A stretch of 64,000 nucleotides of DNA, taken from contig NZ_CP045403.1 in the NCBI RefSeq assembly GCF_009363695.1, positions 1,344,001 through 1,408,000 on the forward strand, read 5' to 3'. The number at the start of each line of letters is the position of its first letter. Position 1 is the first letter of the stretch. Positions 7,366-14,540 of this stretch are shown one piece after another. The stretch comes from Bacillus sp. THAF10. Its GTDB lineage: Bacteria; Bacillota; Bacilli; Bacillales; Bacillaceae_I. The notes under the pieces were generated by a model. The model saw only the letters and a program-made list of their open reading frames with translations, was not told the DNA's origin and ran no database searches. A program made the translations under genes and the position numbers.

Positions 7366-7775
7366 ATGAAAAAGGAGCCAGGTTATCTAAAAGATAAGCC
7401 TGACTCCTTATGTTTAGTGGCGCTAACTTAAGCGCTAATTAGTAACTTGCTTCTTCACAAGTATGCTATTTCAAAAGGTTATTTTGAATATCTGATTAAT
7501 CATGATTTAATCAATAGTATATAGTGATTAAAAGAATTTAAATTCGTTTGCCGCGGTTAAAATTCCATGGTAGTTTTCTTACTTAAACAACGTAAGCCCT
7601 ACCTCTCATACGTCCTTACGGCTCCTAGACCGTGCCAGATCGATTAAGCTATCTGAGAAAAACTATATGGAACGCCAGTGCATCCTTGTGAATAATTCGT
7701 AAAGCATAAGAATGTCATAACGTTCTTCCTTTCTGTATCAAGTTACTAATAATTTTTGGGTGTTTGCCCAAAACT
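7366..7775 (-). ncRNA. Candidate structured non-coding RNA of about 400 nt, no family recognised
   Basis: A near-consensus sigma-A promoter (TTGACA, 16 bp, TATAAT on the minus strand) starts transcription near 7772-7775, and a hairpin with a T run ends it near 7366. No open frame with a ribosome site lies inside. The 5' end folds as a GGG/CCC hairpin (7754-7760 with 7767-7773). A perfect 12-bp helix joins distant segments 7739-7750 and 7438-7449, closing about 290 nt. Within it, 7659-7665 and 7667-7672 pair with 7571-7577 and 7563-7568; further hairpins are 7636-7640/7651-7655, 7591-7596/7615-7620, 7493-7499/7507-7513 and 7470-7476/7482-7488. I compared it by memory with RNase P, tmRNA, 6S, SRP, T-box, cobalamin, ydaO and glmS and found no match. 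Confidence 0.65.
7369..7409 (-). terminator. Terminator of the candidate RNA
   Basis: On the minus strand AAGGAGTCAGG...CCTGGCTCCTT pairs over about 16 bp with one mismatch and one bulge, loop around TTTTAG, then TTTTTC. Confidence 0.75.
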
Positions 7776-7777
7776 CT

Positions 7778-7805
7778 ATTATACACTTTAAGTTGCAAAT
7801 GTCAA
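7778..7805 (-). promoter_or_regulatory. Strong sigma-A promoter of the candidate RNA
   Basis: Perfect TTGACA (7800-7805) and perfect TATAAT (7778-7783) with a 16-bp spacer on the minus strand, 5 bp after the stop of the PAS-like gene. It does not face any open frame with a ribosome site. Confidence 0.7.
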
Positions 7806-7809
7806 TATG

Positions 7810-8178
7810 TTAAATAAGACGGTTATTATTATCAATTACTTCTTCACTAAGAAGCTGTCGCCATTCTTTTAGTTCACTTTGCACTGTATGATAAGATGCA
7901 TCTTCAGACATACAGACTAAATGAATCATTTTATCCTTTTTCTGGTAGTTGTAAAATACTTTAAACAAAGATGTAGGAGACTCTATTGTTTTTAAATTGA
8001 CCTCCATTGTACCTATAGACGTTGTTTGAAGAATTTGCTTGAATTTACGTTTGCTCTCAAGGTCCACAAGGTCTAAGAAGTTAATTACCGGGTGAAAGAT
8101 ATGAGTGACTGGCTGGGACACATCCACAATTTTAAAGTCATCAGTAAGCTTTAAATAGGGAACCGGAATTCGGTACAT
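7810..8178 (-). CDS. PAS-like domain protein coupled to a B12-binding protein
   Basis: 122 residues starting MYRIPVPYLKLTDDFKIVDVS. The opening (YLKLTDDFKIVDVSQPV), a central helix region (NFLDLVDLESKRKFKQIL) and a later beta region (TSLFKVFYNYQKKDKMIHLVCM) follow a PAS-fold pattern; no kinase or output domain is attached. The ATG overlaps the TAA of the preceding gene (TAATG) and GAGG is about 10 bp upstream, so translation is coupled. I infer the two products act together. Confidence 0.65.
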   Translation of the reverse strand: MYRIPVPYLKLTDDFKIVDVSQPVTHIFHPVINFLDLVDLESKRKFKQILQTTSIGTMEVNLKTIESPTSLFKVFYNYQKKDKMIHLVCMSEDASYHTVQSELKEWRQLLSEEVIDNNNRLI

Positions 8179-8855
8179 TACATCATCACTCCTCTGTTCC
8201 ATTCTTTCATTTGGCTCTGATAGCTTAAAAGCCATTGATAAAGGTAATCAAGATCTTTTGCTAACAAAGTGTCTGGTAAACAGCACGACAAAAAGGCTGA
8301 CTCATCGTGCAAACGGCTGCCAACAATAAACGTGGTGGAAGGACTAATTTCTTTTAATGTATGTAAGGTTTCTTTTAGTTTTGGCAGATAATGTCTTATT
8401 GATACTGACAAGCAAACTACATCTGGTTTCCATGTTTGCAGACTGTATTTAGCGTATTCAAGTGGTAAATTATCTCCAAGGTCATACACATCCCACCCGA
8501 ACTCTTTAAACAGGGAAGAAGCCATCTTTAACCCAAGATTGTGTTCCTCGCCCTCAATACAAAATAGTAATACGCGAGGGAAAGTATCTTTATCCGATGA
8601 TTGTTTTTTTAAATTTGATTGAGCATACATTGCTAAAAGATATTCACACGTGGCGCTTGCAAGGTGTTCTTCAGCAACATTAATTTTGTTTTCCTGCCAT
8701 AGCTCTCCAACATGATACATGGCATCACGTATGAGAGAGTCGTAAATAAATGCACTATGATGACCGCAATTTATTGCTTCATTAAGTAAATCCCATCCTT
8801 TTTGAATATCTTTTTTTAGTAGATATTCTGATAGTTTTATGGAAGTGTCCAACAT
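8178..8855 (-). CDS. Cobalamin-binding protein, CarH-like sensor part without DNA-binding domain
   Basis: 225 residues. Residues 1-80 form the helical cap of B12-binding two-domain proteins and carry the W-x9-EH motif (W53, E63, H64) that in CarH-type photoreceptors caps adenosylcobalamin. The Rossmann-like domain (about 93-215) begins VLLFCIEGEEHNLG with the ExHxxG motif; H105 is the expected lower cobalt ligand. CarH and related repressors carry a MerR-type DNA-binding domain before this module; here it is absent. RBS AAGGAGGG is ideal. It could be a light- or B12-responsive partner switch, or a corrinoid carrier; the missing methyltransferase neighbours speak against the latter. Confidence 0.82.
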   Translation of the reverse strand: MLDTSIKLSEYLLKKDIQKGWDLLNEAINCGHHSAFIYDSLIRDAMYHVGELWQENKINVAEEHLASATCEYLLAMYAQSNLKKQSSDKDTFPRVLLFCIEGEEHNLGLKMASSLFKEFGWDVYDLGDNLPLEYAKYSLQTWKPDVVCLSVSIRHYLPKLKETLHTLKEISPSTTFIVGSRLHDESAFLSCCLPDTLLAKDLDYLYQWLLSYQSQMKEWNRGVMM

Positions 8856-9064
8856 GTGAGCCCTCCTTACGAAGCATTAATATTTGAAATCCATTATACT
8901 ATATACAGGCTGAAATCATATAGAGGTATTCTGAAATGTCCGAATGCAAAGATAATAGCCATGTTTTATGGCGTGAAAATCCCTTGACAAAGTCTATACT
9001 TGTGCAGGATTTTCCATTATGCTAAGAGTGATGTCATAAATTTTAACAGGAAGGAAGTGTATGA

Positions 9065-10120
9065 ATGAATTATCAGCCAAATGTGGAGGAAACCATTAAA
9101 CTTATAAAAGAGCTTGTGACCATACCAAGTCCATCAGGAAATACCGAAAAAGTTATTTCACATGTGGAGGAGTTTCTTCGAGCAAACGATGTGAAGATCG
9201 CACGTAACAGAAAAGGTGGATTAATTGCGACCATTGAAGGAGCAAATCACCAAGAGCATCGAATGCTAACAGCACATGTGGATACATTAGGTGCGATGGT
9301 GAAAGAGATTAAACCAAATGGCAGATTAAAGCTAACAACTATCGGTGGGTTTAGGTGGAATTCTGTGGAAGGCGAATATTGTGAAATAGAAACAGCGTCC
9401 GGAAAAACGTACACAGGGACAATTTTAATGCGCCAAACATCGGTTCATGTCTATAAAAACGCTGGAGATGCTCCCCGAAACGATGAAAACATAGAAGTTC
9501 GCATTGATGAAAGAGTCTCGAATGAAAAAGATGTTCGTGAGCTCGGAATCGAAGTAGGCGATTTCGTTTCCTTCGATCCACGTGTGCAAGTGACAGAGAG
9601 CGGCTACATAAAATCAAGGCATTTAGACGACAAAGCAAGTGTTGCCATTTTGTTAAAGCTAATAAAGCATATTAAAACCCAGAGAGTGAAGCTTCCATAT
9701 ACCACTCATTTTTTAATATCCAATAATGAAGAAATTGGGTATGGTGGGAATTCCAATATTACTCCTGAAACAGTAGAATATTTGGCTGTTGATATGGGGG
9801 CACTTGGAGATGGTCAATCATCTGATGAATATACCGTTTCCATTTGTGTAAAAGATTCTAGTGGACCTTATCATTATGGATTACGTAAGCATTTAGTATC
9901 TTTGGCAGAAAAAAACGAAATAGAATATAAACTTGATATCTATCCCTTCTATGGATCAGACGCTTCAGCTGCGATTCGGTCCGGCCACGATATTATTCAC
10001 GGGTTGATTGGGCCCGGAATTGAATCATCCCATGCCTTCGAGCGAACCCATACAAGCTCTATTGAAAATACGGAAAAGCTGATTTATCATTATTTGCTAT
10101 CTGATATGCTGAAATATTAA
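9065..10120 (+). CDS. M42 family metallo-aminopeptidase (glutamyl aminopeptidase/FrvX-like)
   Basis: 351-residue cytoplasmic di-metal peptidase of the type that builds dodecameric tetrahedral particles. Metal ligands and catalytic motifs are visible: TAHVDTLGAMV, SRHLDDKASVAILL, NNEEIGYGG (catalytic Glu pair), LAVDMGALG and SSHAFERTH. The length is normal for M42. ATG has GGAAGG 8 bp upstream. Monocistronic, ended by a strong hairpin. B. subtilis has several M42 paralogues (YsdC, YtoP, YhfE); I cannot say which is the orthologue. Confidence 0.9.
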   Translation: MNYQPNVEETIKLIKELVTIPSPSGNTEKVISHVEEFLRANDVKIARNRKGGLIATIEGANHQEHRMLTAHVDTLGAMVKEIKPNGRLKLTTIGGFRWNSVEGEYCEIETASGKTYTGTILMRQTSVHVYKNAGDAPRNDENIEVRIDERVSNEKDVRELGIEVGDFVSFDPRVQVTESGYIKSRHLDDKASVAILLKLIKHIKTQRVKLPYTTHFLISNNEEIGYGGNSNITPETVEYLAVDMGALGDGQSSDEYTVSICVKDSSGPYHYGLRKHLVSLAEKNEIEYKLDIYPFYGSDASAAIRSGHDIIHGLIGPGIESSHAFERTHTSSIENTEKLIYHYLLSDMLKY

Positions 10121-10123
10121 AAG

Positions 10124-10164
10124 AAATTGCCCACGTCTTGGAAAAAGATTGTGGGCAATTTTTA
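10124..10164. terminator. Terminator of the M42 peptidase gene
   Basis: AAATTGCCCAC ... GTGGGCAATTT stem of 11 bp followed by TTTAT; also suits the convergent gene. Confidence 0.8.
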
Positions 10165-10167
10165 TGT

Positions 10168-10524
10168 TTATGAAGTTATCTTTTCAATAGAAAGATTAGC
10201 CCCATCGGTTTTAAGAGTTACACATTTCCCGACCTCTAGACAAAACTCATCAATACTACCTATCGGAAGTTCCAACACAGAATAACTATTTTTTACAATA
10301 GGTGACACCCGCCATGGTTTAAAGTGTCTTATACATAGAACGATACAATTATTTTTATCAAGAAAAACGACATCGATAGGAAAACGCATGAAAAACATAT
10401 GAATACTATTGCAGGGAGTAATCAGCAACCCCTCATCAAGCAAGTCCTTTTTAAACATTAATCCCATTAGCCTGCTAAATATCGTATCTGCTGATTTAAG
10501 TATTATTTTTTTTTCAATAAACAT
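10168..10524 (-). CDS. DUF192 family protein
   Basis: 118 residues covering one DUF192 domain: SRLMGLMFKKDL, then the family core CNSIHMFFMRFPIDVVFLD, and a C-terminal VLELPIGSIDEFCLEVG. No signal peptide. The function of the family is not established. It is divergent from the Tad pilus operon starting at 10751; a functional tie to the pilus is only suggested by position. Confidence 0.88.
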   Translation of the reverse strand: MFIEKKIILKSADTIFSRLMGLMFKKDLLDEGLLITPCNSIHMFFMRFPIDVVFLDKNNCIVLCIRHFKPWRVSPIVKNSYSVLELPIGSIDEFCLEVGKCVTLKTDGANLSIEKITS

Positions 10525-10750
10525 GCTAAACCCTCCATATAAATGGTTCCTTTTTGTTCATTATAAAGAAAAACTCATTCGTTTTAAAAAACAAAATAGT
10601 TAGATATTAGAAGAAAACAAGAATAAAAGTTAGAAAATTACAAGAATTTGGCTGAAAACAACAAAATTCAGAAGTTTTCTTTTTAGGTAGTTCGTTATAT
10701 TATCAAACTAAGTTCTAAATAAAGAACAAAATGACTGGAGGAAATTGTCG

Positions 10751-10927
10751 ATGAAGGATGTAATGATTCGCTTGTTTAAAGAAGAAGATGGGCAAGGTTT
10801 ATCAGAATATGGATTGCTTGTTGGTTTAATTGCATTAGCAGTAATAAGTGCAGTTGCGACAGTTGGAGACGCACTAAATGATGTATTTAAGGATATTTCA
10901 GATCAGCTCTGGGGGAAAAAGAAATAA
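10751..10927 (+). CDS. flp: Flp-type prepilin (class IVb pilin)
   Basis: 58-residue major pilin subunit of the Tad pilus. The short positive leader ends in the cleavage motif EDGQG/LSEYGLL, with conserved Glu and Tyr after the cleavage site, followed by one hydrophobic helix (VGLIALAVISAVATVG). ATG at 10751 is chosen over a TTG at 10745 because CTGGAGGA sits 8 bp upstream. A terminator follows directly, before the assembly genes. Confidence 0.92.
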   Translation: MKDVMIRLFKEEDGQGLSEYGLLVGLIALAVISAVATVGDALNDVFKDISDQLWGKKK

Positions 10928-10933
10928 CATTAA

Positions 10934-10968
10934 CAGCTCTGCTTCAACAAAAAGCAGAGCTATTTTTT
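10934..10968 (+). terminator. Terminator/attenuator between pilin and assembly genes
   Basis: AGCTCTGCTT / AAGCAGAGCT stem of 10 bp, then ATTTTTTAA, placed 7 bp after the pilin stop and 21 bp before tadV. It should let much pilin mRNA end here with partial read-through. Confidence 0.75.
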
Positions 10969-10988
10969 AATAGTGAAGGAGGCAAAGC

Positions 10989-11489
10989 ATGCTCATCACC
11001 ATAGTATTATTTTTCGTATTAGGTATTTCTGTTCTGACAGATTTGCAAAACAGAAAAATCTTAAATGCTGTGACAATCCCAGCGATACTATTTGGTTTAG
11101 CATACAATACGTATCTTTCAGGCATCGATGGATTACTTTTTAGTGCTATAGGCCTGTTTATAGGTTTTTTTCTTCTGTTTATTCCATTTGCATTTGGAGG
11201 AATGGGGGCAGGGGATGTGAAGCTGCTGGCTTCGATAGGTGCGATGATTGGTGGAGAACTAGTATTTCAGTCCTTTCTATATACAGCGATAATCGGAGGA
11301 GTGTTTGCCATCATTCTTCTTTTGAAAAATAAGAACATATTGTTCTTTATAAGAAACATAATGTTTCGTTTCTTTTACAAGCAGCCTGCTTTGGAAGGGG
11401 AAAAAGTTTTGGCTAAACATTCCATTCCATATGGAGTGCCAATTGCTTTAGGAGTTTTAAGTCTTTATTGTTTTGGAGGACTTATATGA
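10989..11489 (+). CDS. tadV: Prepilin peptidase TadV/CpaA (A24 family)
   Basis: 166-residue polytopic aspartic protease that trims the Flp prepilin and TadE-type pseudopilins. The two catalytic Asp lie in LTDLQNRKI (about residue 16) and in the family motif GMGAGDVKLLA (about residue 75). About five or six hydrophobic segments; it lacks the N-methylation domain of long PilD enzymes. RBS GAAGGAGG. Stop overlaps the tadE start by 4 bp. Confidence 0.92.
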   Translation: MLITIVLFFVLGISVLTDLQNRKILNAVTIPAILFGLAYNTYLSGIDGLLFSAIGLFIGFFLLFIPFAFGGMGAGDVKLLASIGAMIGGELVFQSFLYTAIIGGVFAIILLLKNKNILFFIRNIMFRFFYKQPALEGEKVLAKHSIPYGVPIALGVLSLYCFGGLI

Positions 11490-11857
11490 AATCTCAAAAA
11501 GGTCAATCGCTAGTAGAATTTGCACTTATTCTTCCTTTAATCTTGTTTCTATTATTTGGGATGTTTGACATGGGGAGGGTTCTTTTTGCAGCAATCGCAC
11601 TTGAGCATGCCGCTAGAGAGGGTGCTAGAGTGGCCAGTGTTGGAAAATCAAATTCTGAGGTCATCACTTCCATTAATAATGCAACAACAGGTCTGGATTC
11701 CAATTCAGTTAGCATTTCTATATCCTCTACTGCAAGAATTCCTGGGGAAAATATTGAAATTGAGATTAGTTACCCAGTCAACATGGTAAATCCCGTTTGG
11801 AGATCCTTTCAAGAGACATTTGTTCTCTCTTCTAAGTCTGTCATGAGGGTGGAGTAA
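11486..11857 (+). CDS. tadE: TadE-like pseudopilin
   Basis: 123 residues. N-terminal KSQKGQSLVEFALILPLILFL is the TadE domain with a prepilin-like cleavage site after KGQS and one membrane helix, followed by EHAAREGARVASVG, a hallmark of the family. ATG at 11486 overlaps the tadV stop (ATGA) and has TTGGAGGA upstream. Minor pilus component at the membrane. Confidence 0.9.
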   Translation: MKSQKGQSLVEFALILPLILFLLFGMFDMGRVLFAAIALEHAAREGARVASVGKSNSEVITSINNATTGLDSNSVSISISSTARIPGENIEIEISYPVNMVNPVWRSFQETFVLSSKSVMRVE

Positions 11858-11858
11858 T

Positions 11859-12788
11859 ATGTGGAGAAAAATGATAAAAAACGACGATGGAAATGCTTTA
11901 GTGTTGATGGCATTTATTCTTTCACTATTGGTAGGTTTATGTGGTGTCGTCATTGATGGGGGCAGACTATACCATCAAAAGGGTGAGCTTCAAAAAGCAA
12001 TCGACGCAGCTGCTCTAGCTGGTGCACAACAGCTTGGGAAAGGGCAAACGGAAATAAAGAACACTGCAATTGAAATGGCAGCTAAAAATGGAATAACAGT
12101 AGCAGCCAGTGAGATTACAGTCACATCTTGGTATGTAGCAATATACAAAACAGTTCCGAAAGAGATGACCTTTGCAAAAGTATTTGGATTTTCTTCTGTA
12201 GATGTGTTTGCTAAAACGAAAGCATATAAGGACAGTTCAAAAGGACTTGCAAAACATTCTCAAGTTTTGCCGGTGGGAATTCCAGCAACGAAAGCAGTTC
12301 CAAATAAGCTACATACTTTGCATTTTACACCAGCTAGTGGAAGTGAAGGACCTCAGCAAGGGAATTTTGGATTTCTTGCAATTGGGGGACGCGGGGCCGA
12401 TGTGTTAGAGGAGAATATTGTAAACGGGATTGAAGGAGAAGTGAATACCATAGTAACTACAGAGCCAGGCCTAAAATGGGGGAAGGTTCGTAGTGGTTTT
12501 CAGACAAGAATAGCAAATGATCAAGGAAAAGCCCATTGTCAGTCCCATTCCACAGCAACAAAAGATTGTTCAAGGGTAGCTATCGTTCCTGTGGTAGAAT
12601 CTTACGGCGTTGCAAATGGTAGAAGCCAAGTGAAAATTATTGGTTTTGCTGCATATTGGATAGCTGAGGTCGAACCGAATGGAGCAGAGAAAAGTGTAAA
12701 GGGTTATTTTGTGAATATGGTGACTTCTGGAGTGTTTCGTCATGAGGTAAAAAATTATGGGATAAGTAGAATAAAACTCTACTATTAA
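11859..12788 (+). CDS. tadG: TadG-like pilus assembly protein
   Basis: 309 residues. N-terminal DDGNALVLMAFILSLLVGLCG is the Tad/TadG-type membrane anchor, then VVIDGGRLYHQKGELQKAID and AAALAGAQQL, the conserved post-helix region. The rest (about 80-309) is an extracytoplasmic domain; a von Willebrand A domain, found in long TadG proteins, is not evident. RBS GGTGGAG next to the tadE stop. Co-transcribed with its neighbours. Confidence 0.85.
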   Translation: MWRKMIKNDDGNALVLMAFILSLLVGLCGVVIDGGRLYHQKGELQKAIDAAALAGAQQLGKGQTEIKNTAIEMAAKNGITVAASEITVTSWYVAIYKTVPKEMTFAKVFGFSSVDVFAKTKAYKDSSKGLAKHSQVLPVGIPATKAVPNKLHTLHFTPASGSEGPQQGNFGFLAIGGRGADVLEENIVNGIEGEVNTIVTTEPGLKWGKVRSGFQTRIANDQGKAHCQSHSTATKDCSRVAIVPVVESYGVANGRSQVKIIGFAAYWIAEVEPNGAEKSVKGYFVNMVTSGVFRHEVKNYGISRIKLYY

Positions 12789-12805
12789 ATAGGAGGAAAA
12801 CATAA

Positions 12806-13360
12806 ATGACATTGAAAAAGGTTTGGTTATTATCCATCACATTTGGGATAGTAAGTACAGTTTGCTTCTCCCTCTTTTATATACCTAGTGGAAAAGAGAA
12901 GCATCCCTCACCTTCAGAGGTCGTTCTTGCAGCTGAAGAAACGGAAACAGAAGCACCTCAAGAAGTGTTAACAATCGAAAAAGGAAAAAGAGCGCTATCT
13001 ATCGCTGTAAGTGATGTCCAAGGAGGATCAGGAAACCTCACATCTGGTTCCATGATTGATATTTTCGCAAATATCATTTCAATGGACAAAAACTCAGAAG
13101 AAGAAGAACCAGCTGAGTTTGGAACCTATGTTTTACAAAATATTAAAGTATTAGCAATCGGCCACAATGCAGAGGACCCAGAAACTGCTGCAAGATATCA
13201 GATGATTACTGTAGAAGTAACTCCTGAAGAAGGAGCAAAACTTGCTTTTGCATCTCAACATTCTCTCTATGCGTTACTCAGACCTGAAGGAGACGATTCT
13301 GTATTAAAGGAAAACGTATTAATTGATGAAAAACAGCTGCTTAAGATTGGAGGCCAGTAA
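12806..13360 (+). CDS. cpaB: CpaB/RcpC-like pilus assembly protein
   Basis: 184 residues with an N-terminal membrane segment (VWLLSITFGIVSTVCFSLF), an acidic linker, and a CpaB-type beta domain: GKRALSIAVSDVQGGSGNL, GSMIDIFANI, VLQNIKVLAIG, MITVEVTPEEGAKLAFA. In diderms CpaB meets the secretin; here there is none, so it probably spans membrane and wall. Shorter than typical CpaB (about 260), with the N-terminal SAF part reduced. Confidence 0.8.
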   Translation: MTLKKVWLLSITFGIVSTVCFSLFYIPSGKEKHPSPSEVVLAAEETETEAPQEVLTIEKGKRALSIAVSDVQGGSGNLTSGSMIDIFANIISMDKNSEEEEPAEFGTYVLQNIKVLAIGHNAEDPETAARYQMITVEVTPEEGAKLAFASQHSLYALLRPEGDDSVLKENVLIDEKQLLKIGGQ

Positions 13361-13361
13361 C

Positions 13362-14540
13362 ATGTTGAAATGGTATGGTTTTTTAAATGAACATGACGAA
13401 AAAATTCAAGAGATGATCCTCTGGCTTTCTGAAGATGAAAATTATAATGGCTTAACAACCATTGATGAACTACTGAATGAAATGAATGCGCCAGACAAAC
13501 GTATCATTTTTATCGATAAGTCAATCTCCCCAAATTTTTATTCGCTAACCATGCAGTTAAAAAAGCTACATCCAAACAACTTTGTTATTTTGGTAGGAAA
13601 GGATCTAAAAGAAGCGGATATCAGACTAGCAATGAGAGCAGGTATGATGGACTGCATCAACCTCCAGGACGATATTGAATTAATCAAAAGTTGTTTGCTT
13701 GAATCCAAAAGACATATAAATCACATTCATAAGCAGGATACTTTCGTTCCAAGTTTTACACATAAGGAAGGGAAAATTATTACTGTCTCCAGCACTAAGG
13801 GAGGAGTCGGGAAAACGACGTTTGCGGTTAACCTTGCTTATTCCCTTCAGAAAGAGGAGCAATCGGTAGTCATCGTTGACCTTCATTTACAATTTGGTGA
13901 TGTTAGCATGTTTTGCGATGTAAAGCCCAAAAAAACGATTTATGAGTGGGTGAAAGAAGATTTTGACCGAAAAAATAGAAATGTGCAAGCATATTTAACA
14001 AAAACGTATGTAGAAAATGTCTCCATCATTGCCGCTCCATTACGCCCTGAGTTCTCTGAAATTATCACAACGGAACATATAAGAGAGCTGTTCTTAGAAT
14101 TAAAAAGATGGTATGACATTATCTTAGTGGATACACACTCTCATGTTGATGACCTCTTCCTTGAAACGTTGGAACTCTCGGATGAAATTTATGTCTTAAG
14201 CACAGGAAATCTCCCGGCTATTAGAAACACCAAGCTTTTTATTGATACGTTGCATTCTTTACAGTTGAAGGCGACTCCCCTAATTGTCCTGAATGATGTA
14301 AAAAAAGATGATCCATTAAAAGAAGAGAATGTGAAAAAAATTCTTGGATTGAATAAGCTTGCTGTTCTTCCTTCTGATGAAAAAATCGTAAAAAAATCCA
14401 TTGCTTCAGGAGTTCCTTTTGTAGCCGATAGTCCGAAAAGTGCACTGTCAAAAATGTACTTAAAAATAGCTGAAGCATGTATCCAAAAGCATGCGTCATA
14501 TAAGGCTGAACCTGTGGCAAGTGCTGGGAGGAGTAAATAA
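13362..14540 (+). CDS. cpaE: CpaE/TadZ-like pilus localisation ATPase (MinD/ParA fold)
   Basis: 392 residues. N-terminal 120 residues resemble an atypical receiver domain (IIFIDKS, FVILVGKDLKEADIRLAMRAG) without a clear phospho-Asp set. The C-terminal P-loop ATPase shows the deviant Walker A KGGVGKTTFAVNLA and VVIVDLHLQFGDVS. In Tad systems TadZ/CpaE positions the machine. ATG at 13362 lies just after the cpaB stop with TTGGAGGCC upstream; 1-bp overlap with the next gene. Confidence 0.88.
   Translation: MLKWYGFLNEHDEKIQEMILWLSEDENYNGLTTIDELLNEMNAPDKRIIFIDKSISPNFYSLTMQLKKLHPNNFVILVGKDLKEADIRLAMRAGMMDCINLQDDIELIKSCLLESKRHINHIHKQDTFVPSFTHKEGKIITVSSTKGGVGKTTFAVNLAYSLQKEEQSVVIVDLHLQFGDVSMFCDVKPKKTIYEWVKEDFDRKNRNVQAYLTKTYVENVSIIAAPLRPEFSEIITTEHIRELFLELKRWYDIILVDTHSHVDDLFLETLELSDEIYVLSTGNLPAIRNTKLFIDTLHSLQLKATPLIVLNDVKKDDPLKEENVKKILGLNKLAVLPSDEKIVKKSIASGVPFVADSPKSALSKMYLKIAEACIQKHASYKAEPVASAGRSK

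Noticed and set aside
7366..7775. T-box, cobalamin or ydaO-type riboswitch
   Set aside because: The AGGGTGGNACCGCG T-box, the B12 box and the GGGGAACC motif are all absent, and a terminator plus a new promoter separate it from the next gene.
10652..10681. ComK-type or other operator upstream of flp (GAAAAC...GTTTTC)
   Set aside because: The inverted repeat has a 14-bp gap and does not fit AAAA-N5-TTTT boxes; could be chance in A+T-rich DNA.
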